A DNA stretch of 37,606 nt from a virus, in the IMG/VR virus record IMGVR_UViG_3300024262_000010, positions 1 through 37,606 of that record; one strand, written 5' to 3'. Both the position numbers and the translations under genes were made by a program. Of this stretch, positions 28,673-37,550 are shown in pieces (within the stretch, counting starts at the first letter, position 1; each line of letters starts with the position of its first letter). Under the pieces are notes generated by a model, which worked only from the letters and a program-made list of their open reading frames with translations, did not search any database and was not told the origin of the DNA.

Positions 28673-30432
28673 GTTCAGTATCAAAAAATAGCGAACAGAA
28701 ATATATCTTAAATGGTGTTCAATATAATGCTCCGATAAAATGGGAGGATGTTACTATTTCGGCTGATTACGTGAATGATTCAATACAACCATCTTTATCA
28801 ATTGATGAGTTTGAGTTTCCTTTGGAATCGAGAGAGGCTATAAATAAATGGATTTCAGATGGGCTTACGAATGGAGTAGGAATATTTGAGGGAATGCCTT
28901 TTTTGTTAAGGTTATTTAACAACCAACCACAAACAGAGGACTTTAAAGCATTCATTGATTTTACTAATGGATATAAAGATTTGCTACAGGATGGAAAGGT
29001 TTCTGTTTCAATCATGAAAGATAGAGGATTAGATAATTTCTTTGAACAAATTGAGGGAACTACTTTTGGTTACTTATTTGGAATTGGAGAGATAACATTT
29101 GCAGACTATGTAAATGTTGATTATGTTGTAGAGAAAAAATTCAATCTAATTGAGATATTAATTTCTTCGGTCATATTGTATTTAATGATTAAGGAATTGG
29201 CTGAACAGGTTGAAAAATTAGCAGATACTATTGCGACTATTTCAGCACTTTTAGCGACATCTGCATTGCCTCTACCTGCAGGAAGTATAGCTTATGCTAT
29301 AGCAAGTGCAATAATACAGGCAGTTTATACAGCCGTTTTATTGATAGCAATAATTGATTTGGGGATTACATTGATAGAAACTTTAGTTCCACCAAAAAGA
29401 ACTCATCGAGCAATGACCATGAAAAGATTGCTTGAAAAGGTATGTACTCATTTCGGGTATAATTTAGTAGCACCAATTTCGGAATTAGATCATGTTGTAT
29501 TTTTACCGAGCAATCCAAATACAGACAACAAGAATTTATTCGGTTTATTGACTTCAACAAATGGAGCAGGAGGAATACCTAACATTTTAGATTACGGCTA
29601 TAGATGTTCAGAGATGTTTGATTTAGCTAAAAAATTGTTCAATGGAAAAATGGCTATTATAGGAAATGATGTCCATTTAAGACCAAAGAATGACCCTTTT
29701 TGGATTCAACAATCTACATGGAATTTGCCAAGCGTTTTGCTACAAACAAAAGAATATAATACGGAGGACATGAAAGCCGAAAGATTATTAACTTTTGAAA
29801 CAGATATTAGCGATGAGTGGACAATTGATTATTACTTTGGAACTTCTTATGAGATTCGGACAGAGGCAAAAACGATAATTAGAAAACGTGCTGTTTTATT
29901 AAAGGGATTAGATGAGGTTAATTTTGTTTGTGCATTAGGAAATAGAAAGACTGAATTAAATGGAATAGAAAAATTACTAAAAGCATTAGCAGGAGTAATT
30001 GATGGATTGACAGGAATCTTTGGTGGAGGAACTAATTTTGTTTCTAAAATATCTACGAAGATAGGCGTATTAAAGCAAACAAGCAATTGGCATACAGTAC
30101 CAAAGTTACTTTATTTGAATAACGGAAAGATGCCTTCAAATCATAGGCAATTATGGAATGCTAAAATACTTTACGACAAATACCATAAAGAAAAAAGTTT
30201 TGTTCTTGACAATTGGCATAATCAAAAAGAAGTTTACAATGATGTAGATGTTCCTTTTGGTTTAACTGATTATCAACAATTAACGACAAATCCTTATTTC
30301 TTTTATAAGGGAAATGTCGCAAAAATAACTAAATTTGTATGGACTGTAGGAAGTGATAGAGCAAAGATTAGTTTTTGGGTTAGAAAGCCTTACACAAACA
30401 ATTTAAAGGAATTTTATATTTATCCAATATGA
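28669..30432 (+). CDS. Tail-tip/baseplate hub protein with hydrophobic helices
   Basis: A 587-residue protein right after the tape measure, where distal tail and tail-associated hub proteins lie. Residues 1-155 are mixed (YILNGVQYNAPIKWEDVTI). Residues about 158-242 contain several strongly hydrophobic helices (IEILISSVILYLMI; AIASAIIQAVYTAVLLIAII); the remainder is soluble and beta-rich. Membrane-like segments in a virion tip protein suggest insertion into the host envelope or a buried helical bundle. No enzymatic motif seen. Starts in ATGA overlap with the tape measure gene. Confidence 0.7.
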   Translation: MSSVSKNSEQKYILNGVQYNAPIKWEDVTISADYVNDSIQPSLSIDEFEFPLESREAINKWISDGLTNGVGIFEGMPFLLRLFNNQPQTEDFKAFIDFTNGYKDLLQDGKVSVSIMKDRGLDNFFEQIEGTTFGYLFGIGEITFADYVNVDYVVEKKFNLIEILISSVILYLMIKELAEQVEKLADTIATISALLATSALPLPAGSIAYAIASAIIQAVYTAVLLIAIIDLGITLIETLVPPKRTHRAMTMKRLLEKVCTHFGYNLVAPISELDHVVFLPSNPNTDNKNLFGLLTSTNGAGGIPNILDYGYRCSEMFDLAKKLFNGKMAIIGNDVHLRPKNDPFWIQQSTWNLPSVLLQTKEYNTEDMKAERLLTFETDISDEWTIDYYFGTSYEIRTEAKTIIRKRAVLLKGLDEVNFVCALGNRKTELNGIEKLLKALAGVIDGLTGIFGGGTNFVSKISTKIGVLKQTSNWHTVPKLLYLNNGKMPSNHRQLWNAKILYDKYHKEKSFVLDNWHNQKEVYNDVDVPFGLTDYQQLTTNPYFFYKGNVAKITKFVWTVGSDRAKISFWVRKPYTNNLKEFYIYPI

Positions 30433-30656
30433 TAAACGAGAAACTTCAAAACAAAATAAATCAAATGCAAAACGATGCAAAAGATTTAAAGATTATTAGG
30501 GCTGAATTACATTCTGATATTTTATCTAAATTAGAATTAATGGAAGATGGAGAGCAAAAGAATAATTTAAAAAAAGCGTTTCAATCGATGAAAGAGGCAG
30601 AGGCAGGAAAAGATGTTAGTGGATTGAACAACATAATTAATTTATTGACTAAATAA
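30429..30656 (+). CDS. Small coiled-coil tail-region protein, 75 aa
   Basis: A 75-residue charged helical protein (NEKLQNKINQMQNDAKDLKI). It overlaps the hub gene stop by 4 nt and precedes a large baseplate gene. No motif; could be an assembly chaperone for the tail tip. Confidence 0.65.
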   Translation: MINEKLQNKINQMQNDAKDLKIIRAELHSDILSKLELMEDGEQKNNLKKAFQSMKEAEAGKDVSGLNNIINLLTK

Positions 30657-30662
30657 AATACA

Positions 30663-33161
30663 ATGCCTGTAGAGATATTAATAACGAGTGAAAAATTCTA
30701 TAACGAGTTTAAAAACGATGTAGGATTTGTTTCTAATTTGGGAGATTACACAAATAATCTTGCAGGTGGCGTAATGGAGAATATTCAGATTGTCAGAGAA
30801 ATAAATTTACAATGGTATTTTGAGGCCACAGCAGGAAATAGTATTTCTATACGTCCACTTGGAGGGGGGTTGTCTGAAATAGAATCCTCCGTAAATTCAT
30901 ACAATTTTAGAAATGATGGTTTGGCTGTTGGAGATTTATGCACTATAATTTGGACTGATAATGGAGGGCCTGGCAATGCAGAGGATTTTAGGATTCAATC
31001 AATGACAAATGGAAAGATAATTGCTCAACAGGTTGCAGGTGTTCTGCCCGATAGTTCTTTAAATGGATTTATAAATGAATCAGTTTATCTAAGAGGGAAA
31101 GAGCCTCAAACGGCTTTAATTTACAAATTTGGATTAATAGGTAATAATGAATCATACAATATAGAAAGTAAAGTATCTAAAAACGACCAAGGGTATTATG
31201 GAAGTAATATTGGATTCGATACAGGTGGAGGCGTGAGAGATACTAATTTTGTTCCATTGACTAAATTAGGTCAGTATTCTGATTGGGTTACAGGTAATGC
31301 GAAAGCGAGGTACATGAATAATCCTACTATTTGGACACAGAAATTCGAGATTGTTCATGAGTTAACAATTGTTCCTTATTATTTAGATGGAGAAATAACC
31401 AACTTACAAAACAATATTATTCCTAATTTACTGAATGGAATTAATACTTTAAAATATGTTTTTTCTCCCGAATTTAGAACTGTTTTAAGCAATCCTAATA
31501 CGGCAAAAAATATAATCATTGAAAACAATTTAGGGTCTGTTGCATGGTTTAATGAGAATTTTAATGGATTCGCTAATAACTATCAGATTAATTCTATTAC
31601 GTATCAAGATGCTAATACGTTGTCAAGTGCTGATGGTTTATTAATAGGAACAAAAACAAGGGTATCAATTCAAGTTCAGAAAAATAATGGAAACTTTGTT
31701 GTAGGGGAAAGAACAGGTGTTTATGTTTCTTATTTGCCTGATGAGGTAGAATATGAAGATACGATATTAAGTAATTTGAAACAAAATTTCCTTTACGATA
31801 ATGCTTTAGGAAATTCGGGTGGAGGTGGATTTGTTGGACAAGATTTTATTTCTAATTACAACATCTTTAGTTCGACTTCAAATCTAATGACAATGCAATT
31901 CGATGTAGAATATTCGGGTACTCAAAAAGCATTTTTATCAAGCAAGTTGCAATCACAACCAACGTACTTTTTAATAGGTGTTGAGTTGGGAGATAATACG
32001 CTACCAAGTGGTAATTCGGATAGAATAATTCTTTTATCTGATGTAGAGTTATACGATGAGAGTGCTGATATACCCGACTTAATGGACTTCGATAGTTTTA
32101 ATATTTACCCTCACAATGAGCAAATTGGAGCAGGTGGGTTTTATACAGACATGACTTCATGGAATGAGGATGGGTTGGTAATTGAATTTGATTTTTGGAT
32201 TGACTTAAATAAGTCGACAGTAATAAATTCTTTGGACTTCAAATTGGTGGCATACAATCCAACTACAGGACAATATTTTGATTTAGATAGTTATGCTTAC
32301 GGAGTTCAACAGGCGATTATTTCTGCAGGGATTCAACAATTAATAGAAAATACTACAAGGGGTTACATTTTAAAGTTGGGAGATCAATTCAATGATGTAA
32401 CAATTACTGTTGGAGCAAATGTAGGAGGGATTCAACATTATACAGGTGTATTTGCTCAAAAAATTTCATGGCAAGAATGGATTAATAACTTATCAGTTGA
32501 TACAGTATTTTTTAATTCAGCAGAGCCAAATAATAATCTAAATTACAAATCGAGTAATTACTCTTTATTGAATGGTTACGAAATTCGATTAGCCGTTTAC
32601 TCAAATTTAGATGGAGTAAATGTTTTCAATGTTGCAGGAAATACAAATTATCTTTTTGTTAGTCCGACTATTACAGTTTATGATTACGATACAGATGGGG
32701 GTACGCCTCCGCCTATTTGGAGTTGTTTAATTGAAACATTTAATGCCTCAAATAATGCTCCATTAAGTGGTGCTATTTTGACAGGTCAAGATACATTGTT
32801 TAGAGCAACATGGACAAATAAAAATGGTGCAGTAGCATCTTTGTTAGGGCTATGGGGCATAAATAGAATAGAGGAAACAGATGAGCAAGGCTATCAAATT
32901 ACAGAAATGAGTTCATTGAATGACCCTGCTACAAATCAAATACTAATACCTAATTCGGGTACTAAATTATTTGTTTATCTAAATGCAGGAAATGTTGTTT
33001 TTGAATGCTTAATAGATGGTAGTTTAGTAGCGAGTGGAATAGGTTATAATTTATCTTCAAGAATACATGATGGTAATATAGCAGAGGGCAAATTAACATC
33101 TCCCGACAATTCCATTAAAGATACAAGTGGAACTGTAGAAACAAAAATTGAAGCACCATGA
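30663..33161 (+). CDS. Large baseplate/tail-tip structural protein
   Basis: An 832-residue protein dominated by beta structure with Gly/Asn/Thr/Ser-rich segments (for example TGNAKARYMNNPTIWTQKFE and YDYDTDGGTPPPIW). The last 130 residues (about 700-832) look like an added carbohydrate-binding or Ig-like module (SCLIETFNASNNAPLSGAIL). Expected to form part of the tail tip together with its neighbours. No glycosidase or peptidase motif recognised. It overlaps the next gene by 4 nt. Confidence 0.65.
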   Translation: MPVEILITSEKFYNEFKNDVGFVSNLGDYTNNLAGGVMENIQIVREINLQWYFEATAGNSISIRPLGGGLSEIESSVNSYNFRNDGLAVGDLCTIIWTDNGGPGNAEDFRIQSMTNGKIIAQQVAGVLPDSSLNGFINESVYLRGKEPQTALIYKFGLIGNNESYNIESKVSKNDQGYYGSNIGFDTGGGVRDTNFVPLTKLGQYSDWVTGNAKARYMNNPTIWTQKFEIVHELTIVPYYLDGEITNLQNNIIPNLLNGINTLKYVFSPEFRTVLSNPNTAKNIIIENNLGSVAWFNENFNGFANNYQINSITYQDANTLSSADGLLIGTKTRVSIQVQKNNGNFVVGERTGVYVSYLPDEVEYEDTILSNLKQNFLYDNALGNSGGGGFVGQDFISNYNIFSSTSNLMTMQFDVEYSGTQKAFLSSKLQSQPTYFLIGVELGDNTLPSGNSDRIILLSDVELYDESADIPDLMDFDSFNIYPHNEQIGAGGFYTDMTSWNEDGLVIEFDFWIDLNKSTVINSLDFKLVAYNPTTGQYFDLDSYAYGVQQAIISAGIQQLIENTTRGYILKLGDQFNDVTITVGANVGGIQHYTGVFAQKISWQEWINNLSVDTVFFNSAEPNNNLNYKSSNYSLLNGYEIRLAVYSNLDGVNVFNVAGNTNYLFVSPTITVYDYDTDGGTPPPIWSCLIETFNASNNAPLSGAILTGQDTLFRATWTNKNGAVASLLGLWGINRIEETDEQGYQITEMSSLNDPATNQILIPNSGTKLFVYLNAGNVVFECLIDGSLVASGIGYNLSSRIHDGNIAEGKLTSPDNSIKDTSGTVETKIEAP

Positions 33162-34081
33162 TAACTATACAATTACCTAATACAATACCGTATGCTTACG
33201 GAAGTGCAAATGCTCATAAGATTTTAGGTGCGAGTTTACCAAATATACCCGAGCCACAAACTAACGATATTTGTATTTGTGATTATATTGCTTGTCCTTA
33301 TGTAGAAAAAATATTTGTTTTTGCAGGAGGCGAATGGTATAAGAATGATAAAAACGAATTTCTATTTAAGAGGTTTGTACCTGCTGATACGGTTGCAATT
33401 GAACTTTATTTGAATGATATTAAGGTTGCTGATTTAAATACAAATACTTACGGAACTTTCTTTAATGGATTTCCTACAGGAAGTGCAGAACAACAACTTT
33501 ATGTAGGATATTTAGTTGATTGGGAATTGGTTTATAATGCCTTTGGAGTAGGTCAATACCAAATTAAAGCACAGTTAAATATAGTGGGGAATCCATCAAC
33601 TTACGAAAGTAGATTGTTCAATGTTTGTGTTTATTCAGATGAGAATGCAGACGGAACAGTACGAATTGAATCAACTCAAAATGGAAATATTATAGGGAAT
33701 CAGTTTGACTTCACAGGTTTAAATTGGTATCAGTCAGTTAGGATTCCTGCTCGATTTGGTAATCCTACGCCTGTTTATGAGAATGATAGATACGTTACTG
33801 AAACAAGAAAAATAGAACAGATTCAAGATAAAATGTCGAGAGAGTGGACGTTGAACACAAAGCCATTAGATTATGAAGTTGCTACACAATTGATTTACAA
33901 CAAAATGTTAGCGAATGAAATTCTAATTACTGATTATTCAATTAAAGCTGAAAGCATTTTTAGACGAATAGGAGTTTTTCCTAATACGATTGAAAAGCCC
34001 GATAGCATCTTAAATCCAAAGAAAAAATATACAATGAAATTTGTTGAGAACAACGACTATTTCATAAAACGAAATTTTTAA
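33158..34081 (+). CDS. Tail-tip protein, 307 aa
   Basis: A 307-residue protein with a cysteine-containing N-terminal region (DICICDYIACPYVEKIFV), a central beta domain (AIELYLNDIKVADLNTNTYG) and a C-terminal segment (REWTLNTKPLDYEVATQLIY) seen in tail-tip proteins that contact the hub. Function is inferred from its place in the tail operon. Confidence 0.6.
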   Translation: MITIQLPNTIPYAYGSANAHKILGASLPNIPEPQTNDICICDYIACPYVEKIFVFAGGEWYKNDKNEFLFKRFVPADTVAIELYLNDIKVADLNTNTYGTFFNGFPTGSAEQQLYVGYLVDWELVYNAFGVGQYQIKAQLNIVGNPSTYESRLFNVCVYSDENADGTVRIESTQNGNIIGNQFDFTGLNWYQSVRIPARFGNPTPVYENDRYVTETRKIEQIQDKMSREWTLNTKPLDYEVATQLIYNKMLANEILITDYSIKAESIFRRIGVFPNTIEKPDSILNPKKKYTMKFVENNDYFIKRNF

Positions 34082-34092
34082 AATAAAAAGCC

Positions 34093-35028
34093 ATGAGTAA
34101 GCAAATAAATCAATACACAAAAATAAGAACTTCGGGAACTGTAACATCAGATGATTTGATGGATTTAGATTCTACAGACGATGTAGGAAGCTCGTATGAA
34201 TCAGCAAAAATAACAGTAGCCAATTTTCTTACGTACATAAATACTAACGTAAATAATATCTATACGGCAGACGGAACAATTTTGGCTGATAGAACATTGA
34301 CTGCAAACACTAATTTTACTAAATGGTTAGGTGGAGATGTTGCTATTCAGATGGCAGATGAAACTTTTGATTATGGATTTTTGGTTAGAGATGTTAGTGC
34401 CACAGAAAGAGCAAGGTTGGGTTATGACCAAGCAACATCAAGTGGGGAGTTAATACTATCAAGTTTGGCAGAAAGCAATTATTTTGTGGCACAAGACGGT
34501 AGGCTACTAATAGGAACACCATCTATTTCAACTGCTAAAGTCCACATAAAGGGGTTGGATAGTTCTGTTGCTTTAAGGGTTGATGGAGACAACAGAAACA
34601 ATGTGTTGGTGGCAGGAGAAAATGCAGGAGGAACAAGTGGATACGTATGTATTAATACAGCTACACAGTTCTCTACTGCTTTATTAACAGTACAAGGTAA
34701 TGTGAATATTGCGAACTCATTATCATTTGGAACACAAGCATTTGTAGGAAATGCAGTATCAATGCCGACAGGTTATGTTATTCAAATAGGTGGCACAACG
34801 AGAATTGGAGAGGATGCAGGAACTACTTATGTGGACTCAGGGGCTGACCACATAATACAATTTAGAAACTCGGCAAATCAGGTAAATGCTTATTTTGATA
34901 ATAATGGAGTGGCAGGAAACACGAGATTTGTTATTTATGATGTTGATAATGGAACATTAGAAAGGGTAAGTGTTGGTGTTGCTGATTCGGGTGGTGTTGG
35001 ATATAAAGTCTTAAGAATTCCAAATTAA
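34093..35028 (+). CDS. Putative tail fibre protein
   Basis: A 311-residue fibre-like protein. The N-terminus (KQINQYTKIRTSGTVTSDDL, then SAKITVANFLTYI) is a common anchoring segment in Bacteroidota phage fibres. The repeat-like motif YTADGTILADRTLTANTNFT resembles YNSDGTLSSNRVVNGNSKNL of the head-region fibre at 19987-20808. The C-terminal half is repetitive beta (ALLTVQGNVNIANSLSFG; ADHIIQFRNSANQVNAYF) with no chaperone domain. Likely the receptor-binding fibre or part of it. Confidence 0.7.
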   Translation: MSKQINQYTKIRTSGTVTSDDLMDLDSTDDVGSSYESAKITVANFLTYINTNVNNIYTADGTILADRTLTANTNFTKWLGGDVAIQMADETFDYGFLVRDVSATERARLGYDQATSSGELILSSLAESNYFVAQDGRLLIGTPSISTAKVHIKGLDSSVALRVDGDNRNNVLVAGENAGGTSGYVCINTATQFSTALLTVQGNVNIANSLSFGTQAFVGNAVSMPTGYVIQIGGTTRIGEDAGTTYVDSGADHIIQFRNSANQVNAYFDNNGVAGNTRFVIYDVDNGTLERVSVGVADSGGVGYKVLRIPN

Positions 35029-35054
35029 TTAATAACTTTACAAAAAATTAAATC

Positions 35055-35378
35055 ATGATAAAAATTAATAAACAATTGCAAAGACCCGATGGAGGGAATG
35101 TATCAGCAGGAAGTATAGTTGATTATACTACTCGAATGGTAGGCGAATCAATGACTGTAATATATTTTATAAAACTATATTTTAGTCAGTCAGCTATGGA
35201 GAATGGTAAATTGACCGTTCCTGCCGTAGATAATTTTGGCTACAAAATAGTTAAAAATTGCACAGAGCAAGAGTGGTTAGATATGAATACATTACCGAAT
35301 GCAGGATTACTTGTACAGGATTGGCTTCAAGATATAATAGATGAATTAATTGGTGTAGGAAATACAGAAATAATATAG
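35055..35378 (+). CDS. Hypothetical tail/fibre-associated protein, 107 aa
   Basis: A 107-residue protein (IKINKQLQRPDGGNVSAGSI, then TEQEWLDMNTLPNAGLLVQD) after the tail fibre gene. No motif known to me; resembles small proteins that follow fibre genes in related phages and might cap or assemble the fibre. Confidence 0.6.
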   Translation: MIKINKQLQRPDGGNVSAGSIVDYTTRMVGESMTVIYFIKLYFSQSAMENGKLTVPAVDNFGYKIVKNCTEQEWLDMNTLPNAGLLVQDWLQDIIDELIGVGNTEII

Positions 35379-35396
35379 ACTAAAAATAATTGTAAC

Positions 35397-35570
35397 ATGG
35401 AAAAATTAACAGAAGCAGAAAAAACACTTTTATTAGGTGGATTAGATTTAACTGTTTCAGTTTTATCGAATGAATTAAATAAAGCACAAAAAAATGAAGA
35501 CAGAACAATGTTGAGGAATAAAATGTCGGAAGCATTGGTATTGTCTGAAAAAATTCAAAAAATAAAGTAA
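35397..35570 (+). CDS. Small helical protein, 57 aa
   Basis: A 57-residue ORF from ATG 35397 (MEKLTEAEKTLLLGGLDLTV) to TAA 35568-35570, whose last base is the first base of the endolysin ATG. The tight coupling and clean charged helices argue it is real. Function unknown; part of the fibre-to-lysis transition. Confidence 0.6.
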   Translation: MEKLTEAEKTLLLGGLDLTVSVLSNELNKAQKNEDRTMLRNKMSEALVLSEKIQKIK

Positions 35571-35953
35571 TGTACAAATTAAGTCAAAGAAGCCTTTCAA
35601 GATTAAATGGTATTGAGCCAATATTAATTGAAATAGTTAAGGAGGCAATAAAAGAAAGTCCTATAGATTTTGGAATACCGAATGATGGAGGTTTAAGAAC
35701 TGCTGAAAGGCAAAATGAACTTTACAAAAAAGGTGTTTCTAAATTGGATGGTTACAATAAAAAGAGTTACCATCAGACAGGAAAAGCATTTGATATTTAT
35801 GCTTACGTTGATGGAAAGGCATCTTGGGATAGAAAGCATTTAACAGCTATCGCAGAACATATTAAAGAAGTTGCTTTAGATAAATTTGGCGTAAAATTAA
35901 CTTGGGGAGGCGATTGGAAAAGTTTTGTAGATATGCCTCATTTTCAAATATAA
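35570..35953 (+). CDS. M15-family peptidase endolysin
   Basis: A 127-residue peptidoglycan peptidase of the VanY/M15 type (L-Ala-D-Glu or D,D-peptidase class), the normal size for a single-domain phage endolysin. Zinc ligands and catalytic residues are in SYHQTGKAFDIYAYV (H68 and D75, the HxxGxAxD motif) and GGDWKSFVDMPHF (H124, with an upstream Asp). There is no signal peptide, so release depends on the holin candidate immediately downstream. Confidence 0.9.
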   Translation: MYKLSQRSLSRLNGIEPILIEIVKEAIKESPIDFGIPNDGGLRTAERQNELYKKGVSKLDGYNKKSYHQTGKAFDIYAYVDGKASWDRKHLTAIAEHIKEVALDKFGVKLTWGGDWKSFVDMPHFQI

Positions 35954-35958
35954 AGGTT

Positions 35959-36228
35959 ATGGCAAATTGCAAGTTTTTTAAAGACCAATTTTTAGAGGAA
36001 GAAGGAGGTAAATATTCTTCAAAGAAGATTTGGGGTTTAATAATTATGTTTTTAGTTTGCTGTTCTTTTATATTGGATGGATTAAACTTTTATACATCAA
36101 ATGAAAATTTATTTAATTCAATGTTAATTGCTGGTTGCACTTTATTAGGATTGAATGGAGTGAGCAAAATATTTAACAAAAAGGAAAGCAAAAAAGCAAA
36201 TCTTTTAAATAGTGAAGAAAATGATTAA
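35959..36228 (+). CDS. Putative holin, 89 aa
   Basis: An 89-residue protein with two hydrophobic segments, about residues 25-42 (GLIIMFLVCCSFILDGL) and 53-68 (FNSMLIAGCTLLGLNGV), and a charged C-terminal tail, the class II holin layout. It begins five bases after the endolysin stop, the expected place. ATG 35959 is preferred over the upstream TTG at 35902, which lies inside the endolysin gene. Confidence 0.7.
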   Translation: MANCKFFKDQFLEEEGGKYSSKKIWGLIIMFLVCCSFILDGLNFYTSNENLFNSMLIAGCTLLGLNGVSKIFNKKESKKANLLNSEEND

Positions 36229-36514
36229 AAATAATATTCAATATATTATTATTGGTTTGCTTCTGATTATATTCTTTCAAGGAATGTTTTCTTCTCCAGA
36301 AGGGATTTCTGAAGAGGAGCTTATTTATCAACTTGCAATTGATAGTTTAAAAGATGAAAGAATTAAGGACCTTGAAATTATAAATGAACTTCAAAATATA
36401 AATACTATTTATGAAAACCTATATGATAGCCTTGAAAAAGATAACAGTATTGATACATTTACTGTTAATCAGTTACAGTTCAGTTTGTCAAACTACGCAA
36501 ATAAAAGAAGATAG
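36221..36514 (+). CDS. Spanin-like inner-membrane protein, 97 aa
   Basis: A 97-residue protein (ATG 36221 within the holin stop region; GTG 36212 possible) with one N-terminal transmembrane segment (IQYIIIGLLLIIFFQGMF, about residues 5-22) and an acidic helical periplasmic domain. This is the topology of an Rz-type i-spanin, which links inner and outer membranes in the last step of lysis of Gram-negative hosts. The next ORF overlaps its last 104 nt in another frame, as is typical for Rz/Rz1 pairs. Confidence 0.6.
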   Translation: MIKNNIQYIIIGLLLIIFFQGMFSSPEGISEEELIYQLAIDSLKDERIKDLEIINELQNINTIYENLYDSLEKDNSIDTFTVNQLQFSLSNYANKRR

Positions 36515-36797
36515 CGTTTGTTTAACTGCTGAAGATGCAAGAATTATATTCAAGGATTTACAGTTGTTTGAAATTTGTGATTCAATCCGTTCAAATCAAG
36601 CACTTCAAATAAATCATTTTAAAAACGTTTTAAAGAACGACCAACAACAGATTCTTCTTCATACAAGCAGAATATCCAAATTGGATAAAGAGTTGCAGAA
36701 AACCACCTTAAAATTGAAAATCAGCAAGAAATTAACTTTCTTTGGAGTTCCAATTGCTTTTGGAGCTGGAATAATTACTGTATTGATATTAAGATAA
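36411..36797 (+). CDS. Exported spanin-like protein with C-terminal membrane segment
   Basis: A 128-residue protein. A signal-like N-terminus (VLIHLLLISYSSVC at residues 13-26, cleavage near C26/Q27) is followed by a coiled-coil middle (VLKNDQQQILLHTSRISKLD) and a final transmembrane segment (FFGVPIAFGAGIITVLIL, residues 110-127). A signal sequence plus C-terminal membrane helix is the layout of a one-protein spanin of T1 gp11 type, though the lipobox around C26 is not canonical. It overlaps the upstream spanin-like gene by 104 nt. Start could also be ATG 36423. Confidence 0.6.
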   Translation: MKTYMIALKKITVLIHLLLISYSSVCQTTQIKEDSVCLTAEDARIIFKDLQLFEICDSIRSNQALQINHFKNVLKNDQQQILLHTSRISKLDKELQKTTLKLKISKKLTFFGVPIAFGAGIITVLILR

Positions 36798-36804
36798 CCA
36801 AAAC

Positions 36805-36828
36805 AACAAGCTTTGAATCTTGTTTTTT
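36805..36828 (+). terminator. First of two tandem terminators after the lysis genes
   Basis: AACAAG (36805-36810) pairs with CTTGTT (36819-36824), loop of 8, followed by a T-run to 36828. A short stem, but followed at once by a second hairpin. Confidence 0.6.
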
Positions 36829-36857
36829 ACTCCTCATTGATTTGCTGGAGTTTTTTT
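36829..36857 (+). terminator. Second tandem terminator after the lysis genes
   Basis: ACTCC (36829-36833) pairs with GGAGT (36847-36851) followed by seven T. Together with the preceding hairpin it separates late from early transcription on the circle. Confidence 0.6.
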
Positions 36858-36914
36858 ATGTTTATTCATTTTCAAGTAGTTAAGTATTTTTAGTAAAATA
36901 TCACATCTTTTTAT

Positions 36915-36944
36915 TTGGTATTGTAAACATTTTGTGTACATTTG
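36915..36944 (+). promoter_or_regulatory. Bacteroidota-type promoter for the early block
   Basis: TTG (36915-36917, within TTTG) and TACATTTG (36937-36944) with exactly 19 nt between them, 28 nt before ATG 36973. It follows the tandem terminators and should start the early operon that continues across the circular junction to about 2.9 kb. Confidence 0.8.
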
Positions 36945-36972
36945 TAGAGTATTAATTCTAAAACTAAAAAAT

Positions 36973-37230
36973 ATGTTAATTACAGAACAAAAGAACAAAT
37001 TTAAAAAAGCAGATGCTAACGGTAATGAGTTACCCGAAGCAATCGGACAAGGTAGAAATGAAACTCATATTACCCTTGTATTAGAAGCACGAGAAAAAAA
37101 AGAACCAATGTACGGGAATATTAATGTACGAGTAACCAAAGAAGAAGAAGAAAAATTTAAAAGCATTGATAATCACAAAGAAATGACAAGGGCTTTTGTA
37201 AGAGGCTTAATAAAAATGAATAACAAATGA
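36973..37230 (+). CDS. Early small protein, 85 aa
   Basis: An 85-residue charged protein starting MLITEQKNKFKKADANGNEL, with a beta-like middle (NETHITLVLEAREKKEPMYG) and a helical end (DNHKEMTRAFVRGLIKM). I use ATG 36973 because the promoter -7 box ends at 36944; the longer GTG start at 36934 would lie inside the promoter. First gene of the early block; function unknown. Its stop overlaps the next ATG by 4 nt. Confidence 0.7.
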   Translation: MLITEQKNKFKKADANGNELPEAIGQGRNETHITLVLEAREKKEPMYGNINVRVTKEEEEKFKSIDNHKEMTRAFVRGLIKMNNK

Positions 37231-37550
37231 GAGAAATAACAAACATAAATTGGAATGAAGAAAAACAGTTCCCCAATATCCAATTTAACTATAAGAATGA
37301 AGATAGTTTTAAGGATGATTGTTGGGCTGTTTCATTTGATTGGAATGGATATTGGTTAACTGCTCACTTAGACATTAGATTAGATTTAAGCACTTATGAG
37401 GAGGAAGGATATTATGAAGTAAGAGTTGATAGTTTCAATCTTCAATTAATAGAGCTTTACGATAGCGAGTGTAGTGAGTGGAGTTGTGATGTAATGGAGT
37501 GGCAAGATATACAAGCTAAGTTATTGGATGAGTTAAAGGTAATGGTATGA
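37227..37550 (+). CDS. Early acidic protein, 107 aa
   Basis: A 107-residue, strongly acidic, Trp/Tyr-rich protein (CWAVSFDWNGYWLTAHLDIR; later CSEWSCDVMEWQDI). High negative charge with many aromatic residues is seen in some small phage inhibitors and DNA mimics, but nothing specific identifies this one. It crosses into the 127-base terminal repeat; its 3' end is repeated at 1-71. Confidence 0.7.
   Translation: MREITNINWNEEKQFPNIQFNYKNEDSFKDDCWAVSFDWNGYWLTAHLDIRLDLSTYEEEGYYEVRVDSFNLQLIELYDSECSEWSCDVMEWQDIQAKLLDELKVMV

Noticed and set aside
35902-35958. Upstream TTG start for the holin candidate
   Set aside because: It would lie inside the endolysin gene and add a non-hydrophobic extension; ATG 35959 is five bases after the endolysin stop.
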